Shown here one piece after another: positions 24,117-33,279 of a stretch of 40,677 nucleotides of DNA (position 1 is the stretch's first letter; every line of letters begins with the position of its first letter). Made by a program: the position numbers and the translations under genes. Source of the DNA: Cellulosimicrobium cellulans (GTDB lineage: Bacteria > Actinomycetota > Actinomycetes > Actinomycetales > Cellulomonadaceae); assembly GCF_007679345.1 (NCBI RefSeq), contig NZ_VEGH01000022.1:1-40677 (forward strand). The letters run 5' to 3'. Under the pieces are notes generated by a model, which was not told the DNA's origin, did no database searches, and saw only the letters and a program-made list of their open reading frames with translations.

Positions 24117-24218
24117 GTCGGCGCACGGTGCGCGGGGTCTCTCCCGCGGCGCGGGTCCGCTGCCGACGGCGTACGACCCGCGGACGCTCGCCGGGGACGC
24201 CGACAGAGGACGCCCGCC

Positions 24219-24281
24219 GGACGACACGCGCCGCCGGGCGGACGACACGCGCCGCCCGCCGGACGACACGCGCCGCGGAGC
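24219..24281. repeat. 21-bp tandem repeat, three copies
   Basis: GGACGACACGCGCCGC plus five variable bases repeats at 24219, 24240 and 24261. It lies just past the stop of the convergent hypothetical gene. The period is a multiple of three, but no reading frame here is supported as coding. Confidence 0.85.
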
Positions 24282-24286
24282 GCGCG

Positions 24287-24967
24287 TCAGGCGCCGGCGT
24301 GCCGCTCGGCCTGGTCCACCAGCCGCGCCAGCTCGCGGCGCATCTGGGCGATGTCGTCCTGCTTCGGGTACAGCTCGAGGCTCGCGAGGTGCTGCTTCGC
24401 GTCGAGCGGGCGGCCCGCCTCGACCGCGGCCAGGACCAGCTCGCGCCCGACCTCGGGGTCGTGCTCCCGCGGGTGCCAGTGCCCGGTTCCGAGGCCGAGC
24501 GCCTCGACCGGCAGGCCGGCCTCGCGCAGCAGCCGCAGGCCCGCGACGAGCGCGGCGCCGGACGGGTCGCGCTCGGTGGCCGTGGTGAGCCGGCGGAGCG
24601 TCCCCTCCAGGTCGTCGCGCACGGACAGCCGCGCGACCTCGACCAGCGGGTACCAGGCGCGGGGGTTGCCGGCGAGCTCCTCGCCGAGCGACCACACGGC
24701 CAGGTCCGCGGCGCGCTGGCGCTCCGCGTCGTCCGCCTCGGCGGTCAGGGGGTCGTCGTCGACGCCGGTGACGGCGTGCCGGCGGACGATCTCGGCGAGG
24801 GCCGCGAAGGCGCGCTCGTCGTTGGGATCGTCGCCGAGGCGGGACCTCAGGGCGTCCTCCTGGGGGACGTCGCCGTGCCGGGTCGCGCCCGTCGGGCGGC
24901 GCGCCCCGATCCGGGACGCGGGCGCAGGGCGGCCCAGCAGGCGGCGCAGTCGGGGCAGCAGAGCCAT
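24287..24967 (-). CDS. Hypothetical TPR-like helical protein
   Basis: The 226-residue protein is not assigned to a named family. After a basic N-terminus (MALLPRLRRLLGRPAPASRI) it is almost all helical, with TPR-like stretches such as NDERAFAALAEIVRRHAV, PRAWYPLVEVARLSVRDDLE, PSGAALVAGLRLLREAGLPV and RELVLAAVEAGRPLDAKQHL. This suggests a scaffold or interaction protein in the cytoplasm. It lies between aceE and the FasR-like regulator, divergent from the latter. Codon bias supports it as a real gene. Confidence 0.8.
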   Translation of the reverse strand: MALLPRLRRLLGRPAPASRIGARRPTGATRHGDVPQEDALRSRLGDDPNDERAFAALAEIVRRHAVTGVDDDPLTAEADDAERQRAADLAVWSLGEELAGNPRAWYPLVEVARLSVRDDLEGTLRRLTTATERDPSGAALVAGLRLLREAGLPVEALGLGTGHWHPREHDPEVGRELVLAAVEAGRPLDAKQHLASLELYPKQDDIAQMRRELARLVDQAERHAGA

Positions 24968-25042
24968 GACGCGACACTATCCGGTGGACTCGTCCCGCAC
25001 CGGTCGAACGGCCCGCCGGCCCGTCGGCCACGCTCGGGACCT

Positions 25043-25073
25043 TTGTCGGTTCCCCACAACGGGGCCCTATGCT
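25043..25073 (+). promoter_or_regulatory. Likely leaderless promoter of the FasR-like gene
   Basis: A -35-like TTGTCG at 25043-25048 and a -10-like TATGCT at 25068-25073 are 19 bp apart. Transcription would begin about seven bases later, at the ATG at 25080. No Shine-Dalgarno is present, which supports a leaderless mRNA. Confidence 0.5.
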
Positions 25074-25079
25074 CACGGC

Positions 25080-26447
25080 ATGCCTCAGCCCCGCCGGACG
25101 TCCGCGGCCCCCGCCCCCGAGGGCGCCGCCCCGGCCCCGTCGCCCGCCGCGCCGCCGACCACGACGGCCACCACGGCACCGGCGGCGCCGCCCGAGGTCC
25201 CGGCCGAGGACGCCGCCCGGGCCGCCGCCCCGGTCGACGGCCTCTCCCCCGCCCGCAACCGCACCCGCGCCGGGCGCATCGCCACGGCCCCCGACGCGAG
25301 CAACGGCGAGACCCTGCGCCGCGTCCGCGAGGGCAGCGGCGTGCTGGCCGCGGCGGCGATGCGCCGGCTCGACGAGGACCTCGACTGGTACCGCGCCCTG
25401 CCCGCCGACGACCGGTCCTGGGTCGGGCTCGTCGCCCAGGCGGGCATCACCGCGTTCGTCACCTGGTTCGCCGACCCGTCGCGACCGCCGCACGGCGTCG
25501 GCGAGATCTTCGCGACCGCCCCGCCCGAGCTGACCCGGTCGATCTCCCTGCAGCACACGCTGCAGCTGGTCCGCGTGGTGGTGGACGTCGTGGAGTCGCA
25601 CAGCGACCGGCTCGCGGCGCCGGGCGGCGAGCGCGACCTGCTGGAGGCCGTGCTGCGGTACTCCCGCGAGGTGGCGTTCTCGGCGGCGGAGGTCTACGCC
25701 CGCGCCGCCGAGGTGCGCGGCGCCTGGGACGCCCGGCTGGAGGCGCTGGTCGTGGACGCCCTGCTGCGCGGCGACGTCGACGACTCCCTCCGGTCCCGGG
25801 TCGCCGCGCTCGGCTGGAGCGGCCGCGGCAGCACCCTGGTCGTCGTCGGCACCACCGCCTCCCCGCTCGACGACGTCCGGACGTCCGACCTGCGCCGCGC
25901 GACCCGCCGCGCCGCGGACGACGCGCTGGTCGGCATCCAGGGCGACCGGCTGGTCGTGTTCCTCGGCGGCACCGGCGACCTGCGCGAGGCGGCCGCGTCC
26001 CTGCTCCCGCGGTTCGGCCCCGGTCCCGTCGTCCTCGGCCCCACGGGCACCGACCTGGCCGACGCCGCCCGGTCCGCCCGGGCCGCGCTCGCCGGGCTGG
26101 CCGCCATCTCCGCGTGGCCGCAGGCGCCGCGCCCGGTGCTCGCCGACGACCTGCTGCCCGAGCGGGTGCTCGTCGGCGACGCGAGCGCCCGCGCGCTGCT
26201 GGTCGAGCAGGCGTACGTCCCCCTGCTGGCCAGCACCGGCAGCCTGCTGGAGACCCTCACCGCGTACCTGGCGGCGGGCCGGTCCCTGGAGGCCGCGGCC
26301 CGCACGCTCTACGTCCACCCCAACACCGTCCGGTACCGCCTGCGCCGCGTCGCCGAGGTGACGGGCTGGGACCCCCTGGACCCGCGCGAGGCCTACGTCC
26401 TGCAGCAGGCCCTGGCGGTCGGCCGCCTGGACCACCCCGGCGCCTGA
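25080..26447 (+). CDS. fasR: FasR-like PucR-family regulator of fatty acid synthesis
   Basis: The 455-residue product has a low-complexity Pro/Ala N-terminus. A conserved central region follows (LAAAAMRRLDEDLDWYRALP, DDRSWVGLVAQAGITAFVTW, FATAPPELTRSISLQHTLQL). A C-terminal PucR-type helix-turn-helix reads SLEAAARTLYVHPNTVRYRL and RRVAEVTGWDPLDPREAYVL. FasR of mycobacteria and Streptomyces sits in the same place and activates the fab operon, releasing DNA on long-chain acyl-CoA. The gene symbol is assigned from family and synteny. It lies 206 bp upstream of fabD, separated from it by an inverted repeat. Confidence 0.88.
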   Translation: MPQPRRTSAAPAPEGAAPAPSPAAPPTTTATTAPAAPPEVPAEDAARAAAPVDGLSPARNRTRAGRIATAPDASNGETLRRVREGSGVLAAAAMRRLDEDLDWYRALPADDRSWVGLVAQAGITAFVTWFADPSRPPHGVGEIFATAPPELTRSISLQHTLQLVRVVVDVVESHSDRLAAPGGERDLLEAVLRYSREVAFSAAEVYARAAEVRGAWDARLEALVVDALLRGDVDDSLRSRVAALGWSGRGSTLVVVGTTASPLDDVRTSDLRRATRRAADDALVGIQGDRLVVFLGGTGDLREAAASLLPRFGPGPVVLGPTGTDLADAARSARAALAGLAAISAWPQAPRPVLADDLLPERVLVGDASARALLVEQAYVPLLASTGSLLETLTAYLAAGRSLEAAARTLYVHPNTVRYRLRRVAEVTGWDPLDPREAYVLQQALAVGRLDHPGA

Positions 26448-26453
26448 CCCCCG

Positions 26454-26528
26454 CCGAGGTCGTCGGTTCCGGCCACCGCACCCCCGGCGGAACCGACGAC
26501 CTCGGGCGCAACCGCCGACCTCGCGCCC
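26454..26528. repeat. Inverted repeat plus 19-bp-spaced units after fasR
   Basis: CCGAGGTCGTCGGTTCCG (26454-26471) pairs exactly with 26488-26505: an 18-bp stem with a 16-base loop, a good terminator. The right arm belongs to a 19-bp direct repeat, AACCGACGACCTCG at 26491 and AACCGCCGACCTCG at 26510. The remaining 125 bp to fabD carry no visible gene and must hold the fab promoter. Confidence 0.8.
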
Positions 26529-26653
26529 CCGCCGGGGGCCGGCGGGACCCCGCGGGACCCCCGCGGGCGTTGTGGGACCCGGACAAGTCGGGCTCGGGAA
26601 CCGTGTGCGGGTCGTGAGCGGGCGCGGCGCGTCCGCACCGGCAGAGTGGTCGG

Positions 26654-27631
26654 GTGCTCGCGATCGTCTGCCCCGGACAGGGCGCCCAGACCCCCGGAAT
26701 GCTCGCCCCCTGGCTCGAGCTGCCCGGATCCGCCGACCGCCTGGCGGCCTTCTCGGAGGCCTCGGGCGTCGACCTGACGGCGCACGGGACGACCTCCGAC
26801 GCGGACACCATCCGCGACACCGCGGTGGCCCAGCCCCTGATCGTGTCGACCTCCCTGCTGGCGCTGCGCGCGCTGGAGGACGAGGGCGGCCCGGTCGCGG
26901 CCGGCGCCACGGCGGGGCACTCGGTCGGCGAGTTCGCCGCCGCGGCCGTCGCGGGCGTGCTCGACGACGCCGCTGCGGTGGCCCTCGTCGGGCAGCGCGC
27001 CCGGTTCATGGCCGAGGCCGCCGCCGCCGAGCCCACCGGCATGACCGCCGTCCTCGGCGGCGACCCGGACGAGGTGCTCGCGGCGATCGAGGCGGCCGGC
27101 CTGTGGCCCGCCAACGTCAACGGCGGCGGCCAGGTCGTCGCCGCCGGTGCGCAGGACGCGCTGGCCCGGTTCGCCGAGAACCCCCCGGCCCGCGCCCGCG
27201 TGGTGCCGCTCCAGGTCGCCGGCGCGTTCCACACCCCGTTCATGCACCCGGCGCGCGACGCGTTCGCCGCCGTCGCCGCGCAGACCGCGGCCGCGTCGCC
27301 CCGGGTGACGCTGCTCACCAACGCGGACGGCTCGGCCCTCGGGCCGGACGTCGCCGGCGCCGACGTCGTGGCCCGCCTGGTGTCCCAGATCGCCTCGCCC
27401 GTGCGGTGGGACCTGTGCCAGGCGACCCTCGTCGAGCTCGGCGTGACCGGCCTGCTGGAGCTCGCCCCCGGTGGTGTGCTCAAGGGCCTGGCCCGGCGTA
27501 GCCTGCCCGGGGTGGAGACGGTCGCGATCACGTCGCCGGCCGACCTGCCCGCCGCCCGGGGCCTCGTCGCCCGCCACACCGCGACCCCCGGCGCGCCCAC
27601 GACCGACGACTCCCGGGAGACCGCGAAGTGA
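26654..27631 (+). CDS. fabD: Malonyl-CoA:ACP transacylase
   Basis: The 325-residue enzyme moves malonyl from CoA to acyl carrier protein, the committed supply step of FASII. Signature sites are CPGQGAQTPGML, the active serine in ATAGHSVGEFAAAAVAGVLD, QRARFM, and the catalytic His in GAFHTPFMHPARD. GTG 26654 is the family-consistent start, although only weak purine-rich sequence precedes it. It is first in the operon, and its stop overlaps the fabH start by four bases (GTGA). Confidence 0.96.
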   Translation: MLAIVCPGQGAQTPGMLAPWLELPGSADRLAAFSEASGVDLTAHGTTSDADTIRDTAVAQPLIVSTSLLALRALEDEGGPVAAGATAGHSVGEFAAAAVAGVLDDAAAVALVGQRARFMAEAAAAEPTGMTAVLGGDPDEVLAAIEAAGLWPANVNGGGQVVAAGAQDALARFAENPPARARVVPLQVAGAFHTPFMHPARDAFAAVAAQTAAASPRVTLLTNADGSALGPDVAGADVVARLVSQIASPVRWDLCQATLVELGVTGLLELAPGGVLKGLARRSLPGVETVAITSPADLPAARGLVARHTATPGAPTTDDSRETAK

Positions 27632-28632
27632 CCCGCCCCACCCTGACCCAGGCGACCGGCCCCGCCCACACGCGGATCCTCGGCCTGGGCGCCGCCCGCG
27701 GCGAGAACGTCGTCCCGAACGACGACCTGGTCGGCCCGATCGACTCCTCCGACGAGTGGATCCGGCAGCGCACCGGCATGGTGACCCGCGTCCGCGCGGG
27801 CGCCGACACCGACGTCCTCGACCTGGCCGAGAAGGCCGCCCGCGAGGCGATCGCGAACGCGGGTCTGACCGGCGCGGACATCGACGCGGTCATCCTGGCG
27901 ACCGTCACCTACTTCCACCAGACCCCGTCGGGCGCCGCGATCCTCGCGGACCGGCTCGGCGCGACCCCGGCCGCCGCGTTCGACGTGTCGGCCGCCTGCG
28001 CGGGCTACTGCTACGGCATCGGCCAGGCGGACGCCCTGGTGCGCGCCGGCACCGCCCGCAACGTGCTGGTCATCGGCGCGGAGAAGATGAGCGAGTTCGT
28101 CGACCCGACGGACCGGTCCATCTCCTTCCTGCTCGGCGACGGCGCGGGCGCGGTCGTCATCGGCCCGTCCGACTTCCCCGGCATCGGCCCGACCGTGTGG
28201 GGCTCGGACGGCTCGCAGGCGCAGGCCATCCGCCAGACCCACTCCTGGCTCGACACCCGGGACAAGGGCGCGGGCTGGCCGACGCTGCGCCAGGAGGGCC
28301 CGAGCGTCTTCAAGTGGGCCGTCTGGCAGATGGCCCCGGTCGCCGAGAAGGCCCTGGCCGCGGCTGGCGTCACCGCCGACCAGATCGACGCGTTCATCCC
28401 GCACCAGGCGAACATGCGGATCATCGACCAGATGATCAAGCAGCTGAAGCTGCCCGAGACCGTCGCGGTCGGCCGGGACATCGCCGACACCGGCAACACC
28501 TCGGCGGCCTCCATCCCGCTCGCGACCGAGCGCCTCATCCGCGAGGGCCAGGCGAAGAGCGGCGACCTGGCGCTCCAGATCGGCTTCGGCGCGGGCCTCG
28601 TCTACGCCGCCCAGGTGGTCGTGCTGCCCTGA
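27628..28632 (+). CDS. fabH: Beta-ketoacyl-ACP synthase III
   Basis: The 334-residue enzyme condenses a starter acyl-CoA with malonyl-ACP. The catalytic Cys is in DVSAACAGYCYGI, the His in IPHQANMRII and the Asn in DTGNTSAASIP. SSDEWIRQRTGM near residue 40 is the usual CoA-binding region. Actinobacterial FabH proteins often accept branched starters; the sequence alone does not settle this. Coupling to fabD is by a GTGA overlap. acpP follows after an 89-bp gap with a hairpin in the leader. Confidence 0.97.
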   Translation: MTRPTLTQATGPAHTRILGLGAARGENVVPNDDLVGPIDSSDEWIRQRTGMVTRVRAGADTDVLDLAEKAAREAIANAGLTGADIDAVILATVTYFHQTPSGAAILADRLGATPAAAFDVSAACAGYCYGIGQADALVRAGTARNVLVIGAEKMSEFVDPTDRSISFLLGDGAGAVVIGPSDFPGIGPTVWGSDGSQAQAIRQTHSWLDTRDKGAGWPTLRQEGPSVFKWAVWQMAPVAEKALAAAGVTADQIDAFIPHQANMRIIDQMIKQLKLPETVAVGRDIADTGNTSAASIPLATERLIREGQAKSGDLALQIGFGAGLVYAAQVVVLP

Positions 28633-28677
28633 CGGGGCGCCCGGCCGCAGTACCGTTCATCGACCGCACGACCGTCG

Positions 28678-28695
28678 CCCCGCCTCACGGCGGGG
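28678..28695 (+). promoter_or_regulatory. Leader hairpin before acpP
   Basis: CCCCGCC-TCAC-GGCGGGG forms a 7-bp stem and 4-base loop ending 26 bp before the acpP ATG. It is upstream of the AGGAG. It could stabilise the acpP message or act in local attenuation. Confidence 0.5.
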
Positions 28696-28721
28696 TGCAG
28701 CACACAACCAAGGAGACACCG

Positions 28722-28970
28722 ATGGCGCACAGCGAGCAGGAGATCCTGGCCGGCCTGGCCGAGATCGTCAGCGAGGAGACCGGCCTGCCGACCGACTCGG
28801 TCCTGCCCGAGAAGTCGTTCACGGACGACCTCGACATCGACTCCCTGTCGATGATGACGATCGTGACCCTGGCCGAGGAGAAGTTCGAGGTCCGCATCCC
28901 GGACGACGAGGTCAAGAACCTCGCGACCGTCGGCGACGCGGTGTCGTTCATCTCGAACGCCCAGGCCTGA
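28722..28970 (+). CDS. acpP: Acyl carrier protein
   Basis: The 82-residue acidic protein is the carrier for all FASII intermediates. The phosphopantetheine site is the Ser in DLDIDSLSMM, with downstream EEKFEVRIPDDEVKNLATVG and DAVSFI. A strong AGGAG lies upstream of ATG 28722. It lies in the order fabD-fabH-acpP-fabF, as in Streptomyces. The hairpins on both sides suggest that its transcript level is set separately from its neighbours. Confidence 0.97.
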   Translation: MAHSEQEILAGLAEIVSEETGLPTDSVLPEKSFTDDLDIDSLSMMTIVTLAEEKFEVRIPDDEVKNLATVGDAVSFISNAQA

Positions 28971-28977
28971 GACACCC

Positions 28978-29052
28978 GACCGGGGTCCGCGCCGCGCCGC
29001 CGCCTCGCGCGGCGTCCGGGAGCCCAGCGCTCCCGCGGCGCGGACCCCGGTC
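28978..29052 (+). terminator. Long branched inverted repeat between acpP and fabF
   Basis: GACCGGGGTCCGCGCCGC (28978-28995) pairs perfectly with 29035-29052. The 39-base loop contains a further GGGAGC...GCTCCC stem. It begins 8 bp after the acpP stop. A partial terminator or mRNA-end stabiliser is likely. Confidence 0.7.
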
Positions 29053-29118
29053 GCGTCCCGGCACGCTCCGGGACGCCCCCGCACCACCCGCACGCACCCG
29101 ACACCCCAGGAGCACCTC

Positions 29119-30357
<1,239 letters not shown>

Positions 30358-30386
30358 CCCGGGTCCTTCGACCCTCGCGACCCCCC

Positions 30387-30440
30387 GGGTGGAGCGTCCT
30401 GCCCGACACGCCGGTGCGTGTCGGGCAGGACGCTCCACCC
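30387..30440 (+). terminator. 24-bp-stem hairpin ending the fab operon
   Basis: GGGTGGAGCGTCCTGCCCGA plus CACG pairs exactly with 30417-30440 around the loop CCGGTG, followed by GTTT. It begins 30 bp after the fabF stop. Confidence 0.88.
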
Positions 30441-30483
30441 GTTTCCACCCGAGGGCCCCGGGCACGGCGGTACCGTCCGCGGC

Positions 30484-30849
30484 ATGGACGCGATCACCCG
30501 CCACGAGATCCACGAGGGCTGGGCGCACGCCGGACTGGTCGAGGCCGGCGCTCTGGTGTTCGTCTCGTACTGCGTCGGCCGGACCACCGGCACGACCGCC
30601 GAGCAGGTGCACGGCGCGCTCGACACCCTCGAGGCGCGGCTCGCGACGATCGGGCTGTCGCTCGCCGACGTGGTGCAGGTCGACGCCCTGTTCGCGGACA
30701 TCTGGGAGATCCCGGCGATGGAGGCCGTGTTCCGGGAGCGGTTCACCGCCGGGTACCCGGCCCGGAAGTCGATCCAGACGGCGTTCGCGCACGAAGGGCT
30801 GCGGTTCCAGCTCGACGCGGTGGCGCACCGGGGGGCAGCAACCCCCTGA
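30484..30849 (+). CDS. RidA-like protein
   Basis: The 121-residue protein has a RidA/YjgF/chorismate-mutase-like fold signature: EAGALVFVSYCVGRTTGTTA, then EQVHGALDTLEARLATIGLS, LADVVQVDALFADIWEIPAM and EAVFRERFTAGYPARKSIQT. It departs from canonical RidA: the typical C-terminal PARxxVE is replaced by PARKSIQTAF. It is therefore probably a paralogous subgroup of unknown activity. No ribosome-binding site is obvious at ATG 30484. Its stop codon lies within the hairpin shared with the convergent reductase gene. Confidence 0.85.
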   Translation: MDAITRHEIHEGWAHAGLVEAGALVFVSYCVGRTTGTTAEQVHGALDTLEARLATIGLSLADVVQVDALFADIWEIPAMEAVFRERFTAGYPARKSIQTAFAHEGLRFQLDAVAHRGAATP

Positions 30850-30868
30850 GCGCCGCCCGGGCGCTCAG
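30846..30868. terminator. Bidirectional hairpin containing both stop codons
   Basis: CTGAGCGCC-GCCCG-GGCGCTCAG has a 9-bp stem and 5-base loop. The TGA of the RidA-like gene and the TCA (reverse stop) of the panE-like gene lie in opposite arms and pair with each other. Confidence 0.7.
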
Positions 30869-31764
30869 CCCGGGCCGTCGCTCGCCGCCGCCAGCAGCGA
30901 GACCAGCACGTCCCCCACGGGGGTCGGGATGCCGTGCGCCCGGGCGCGGCGGAGCACGACCCCGTTGCGGGCGTCCCACTCGAGCGGCCGCCCGGCCTCG
31001 CGGTCGGCGAGGATCGACGTCCCCAGGTCGGGCGGGTTCGACCGGAAGCCGTCGAGGATCGCCTCGGGCACGTCGTCCCCGAGCGCCGCCCCCTCCTCCC
31101 GGGCGACCGCCAGGCACTCGCGCAGGTAGCGCAGCGCCAGGTCGCCGACGTCGTCACGGCGGAACGCGGCGGAGCGCCGCCCGGTCAGGACCATGAGGCC
31201 CGCGGCGGCGTTCTGCAGCAGCTTCCGCCACGCCACCGTGGGGAAGTCCGCGGCGAGGTCGACGGCGCACCGGCTGCCGCGCAGCGCGTCCCGGACGACC
31301 GCCGCCGCGGGCACGTCCGGCAGCGTGAGCCGGGGATCGCCGCGCAGCAGGACCGCCCCGTCCGGCTCGGCGACCGCCGGGAACCAGACGACCGCGGGCA
31401 GCACCTCGGCCCCGCCGGCCAGCGGTGCCACGACCGGCACCTGCTCGACGCCGTTCTGCAGCACGCACACCACCGTGCCCGGGCCGCAGAGCGCCGACAG
31501 CCAGGGAGCCGCGCCGTCGACCTGGGTCGCCTTGACCGCGAGGAGCACGAGGTCGACCGGCGCGCGGACCTCCCGCGGGTCCGTCCGGACCGGCCCGGGC
31601 ACCACGACCGTGCCGTCCGCCGTCCGGAGCACGAGGCGCTCCCGCGGGGTCCGGCCGTACAGCCGCGGCGTCCGGCCGGCCTCGTGCAGCGCCGCGGCGA
31701 CGGTGGTGCCGATGACACCGGGGCCGACGAGGGCGGTCGTGGCAGGGGGTGCGCTCGAGGTCAC
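30865..31764 (-). CDS. 2-dehydropantoate 2-reductase-like (PanE/ApbA family)
   Basis: The 299-residue product has a Rossmann start (TTALVGPGVIGTTVAAALHE), the KAT motif in VLLAVKATQVDGA, LQNGVEQ, the catalytic-type Lys in TVAWRKLLQNAA and a C-terminal ketopantoate-reductase-like domain (SILADREAGRPLEWDARNGV). These enzymes reduce ketopantoate to pantoate with NADPH, but many family members act on other ketoacids. The first Rossmann glycine reads GPGVIG, not GxGAIG. No other pantothenate gene is nearby. GTG 31764 is used; GTG 31785 is an alternative that would overlap the promoter of the divergent gene. Confidence 0.85.
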   Translation of the reverse strand: MTSSAPPATTALVGPGVIGTTVAAALHEAGRTPRLYGRTPRERLVLRTADGTVVVPGPVRTDPREVRAPVDLVLLAVKATQVDGAAPWLSALCGPGTVVCVLQNGVEQVPVVAPLAGGAEVLPAVVWFPAVAEPDGAVLLRGDPRLTLPDVPAAAVVRDALRGSRCAVDLAADFPTVAWRKLLQNAAAGLMVLTGRRSAAFRRDDVGDLALRYLRECLAVAREEGAALGDDVPEAILDGFRSNPPDLGTSILADREAGRPLEWDARNGVVLRRARAHGIPTPVGDVLVSLLAAASDGPG

Positions 31765-31784
31765 ACCGGCGAGGCTACGCGCCA

Positions 31785-31811
31785 CCTCACACCCGGTCGG
31801 GCCGCGTCGTC
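31785..31811 (+). promoter_or_regulatory. ECF41-type promoter 1
   Basis: CCTCACA (31785-31791), a 16-bp spacer and CGTC (31808-31811) fit the published ECF41 target consensus TGTCACA-N16-CGTC. It precedes the NDH-2-like gene and sigma factor operon. A near-identical copy lies at 34249-34275. Confidence 0.75.
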
Positions 31812-31843
31812 ATGTCGGTGACCGAACAGGAAGGGTCGCAGCC

Positions 31844-33253
31844 GTGAAGCACATCGTCGTCGTCGGGGGCGGGTACGCCGGGTTCTACGCCGCGTGGGGG
31901 CTCGAGAAGAGGCTCCGGCGGGGCGAGGCGCGGGTGACCGTCGTCGACCCCCGTCCGTACATGACCTACCAGCCGTTCCTCCCCGAGGTGGCGTCGGGCT
32001 CCGTGGAGGCCCGGCACGTGGCCGTCCCGCTGCGCCGGCACCTGCGTCGCACGCGGCTCCTCGCCGCGACCGTCACGCGGGTGGACCACGCCGCGCGCCG
32101 GGTCACGGTGGCGCCGCGGGACGGCGACCCGGTCACGCTCGCCTACGACGTCCTCGTGCTGACCGCCGGCGCGGTGACCCGGACGCTGCCGATCCCGGGG
32201 CTCGTGGACGAGGCGATCGGCCTGAAGCAGGTCGAGGAGGCGGTGGCCGTCCGGGACCACGTGCTCACCGCGTTCGACCGGGCGGCGGCCCTGCCGGCCG
32301 GCGCCGAGCGCCGCCGGCTGCTGACGGTCACGTTCGTCGGCGGCGGGTTCTCCGGGGTCGAGGGCTTCGGCGAGACCCTGTCGCTGGCCGCCTCGCTGCT
32401 GCCGTCGTACCCGGAGCTGGCCGCGGACGAGCTCGCCTTCCACCTCGTCGAGGCCCGCGACCGCATCCTGCCCGAGGTGACCGACGGGCCCGGGGCCTGG
32501 GTGGTCCGCCACCTGCGGCGGCGCGGGGCGCACGTGCACCTCGGCGCCCAGCTGCGCTCGGCCGTGGGCGGGCACGTCGTGCTGTCCACCGGGGAGGAGT
32601 TCGACAGCGGCCTGGTGGTCTGGACGGCGGGCAACGCCGCGAACCCGGTGGTCCGCCGGCACACCGACCTCCCGGTGACCGATCGCGGGCTGATCCGGGT
32701 GCGCGCCGACCTGCGCGTCCAGGACGCGGACGGCGTCGTGGTCCCGGACGCGTGGGCGGCCGGGGACGACGCGGCGGTCCCCGACCTGGCCGGCGGGCCC
32801 GGGGCGGTCACCGTCCCGAACGCGCAGCACGCCGTCCGGCAGGGACGGCTGCTCGCGGCCAACGTCGTCGCCGCGCTCCGCGGCCGGACGACCCGGGACT
32901 ACGTGCACCACGGGCTCGGCGTCGTGGCGACGCTCGGCCGGCACCAGGGCGTCTTCCAGTATCGGCGCCTGGTGCTCACCGGGCTGCCGGCGTGGCTCGC
33001 GCACCGCGGCTACCACGTGCTGGCGGTCCCCACCTGGGAGCGCACGCTCCGCGTCCTGCTCGTCTGGTTCGCGGCCGCGCTCGCGGGGCGGGACACCGCG
33101 TCCCTGAGCGCGGTGGTCGAGCCGCGGCGGTCGTTCGTCACCGGCGGTGCCCCGGAGCGCGGGGCGGACCACGACGGGCGGGACGCACGGCACGCCGGCG
33201 ACGCGCCGTCGGGCCCGCGCGACCCGGTCCGTGCCACGATCTCCGCGGCGTGA
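31844..33253 (+). CDS. NDH-2-like NAD(P)/FAD-dependent oxidoreductase
   Basis: The 469-residue flavoprotein has two dinucleotide folds: FAD-binding KHIVVVGGGYAGFYAAWGLE at the start and an NADH fold TVTFVGGGFSGVEGFGE near residue 165. It also has the type II NADH dehydrogenase motif AAGDDAAVPD and QHAVRQGRLLAANV. A hydrophobic amphipathic region near the C-terminus (RTLRVLLVWFAAALAG) fits peripheral membrane binding. Such enzymes pass electrons from NADH to quinone without pumping protons. GTG 31844 has AGGAAGGG upstream. It carries the ECF41 promoter and runs into the sigma gene, so it is probably under the control of that sigma factor. Confidence 0.92.
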   Translation: MKHIVVVGGGYAGFYAAWGLEKRLRRGEARVTVVDPRPYMTYQPFLPEVASGSVEARHVAVPLRRHLRRTRLLAATVTRVDHAARRVTVAPRDGDPVTLAYDVLVLTAGAVTRTLPIPGLVDEAIGLKQVEEAVAVRDHVLTAFDRAAALPAGAERRRLLTVTFVGGGFSGVEGFGETLSLAASLLPSYPELAADELAFHLVEARDRILPEVTDGPGAWVVRHLRRRGAHVHLGAQLRSAVGGHVVLSTGEEFDSGLVVWTAGNAANPVVRRHTDLPVTDRGLIRVRADLRVQDADGVVVPDAWAAGDDAAVPDLAGGPGAVTVPNAQHAVRQGRLLAANVVAALRGRTTRDYVHHGLGVVATLGRHQGVFQYRRLVLTGLPAWLAHRGYHVLAVPTWERTLRVLLVWFAAALAGRDTASLSAVVEPRRSFVTGGAPERGADHDGRDARHAGDAPSGPRDPVRATISAA

Positions 33254-33279
33254 CCGACGACGGAGGGGGACGGCGGGCG

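Noticed and set aside
24219..24281. Coding interpretation of the 21-bp repeats as a repeat protein
   Set aside because: There is no start or ribosome-binding site; the sequence lies in a gap between convergent genes, and the in-frame translation is low-complexity Arg/Thr/Ala.
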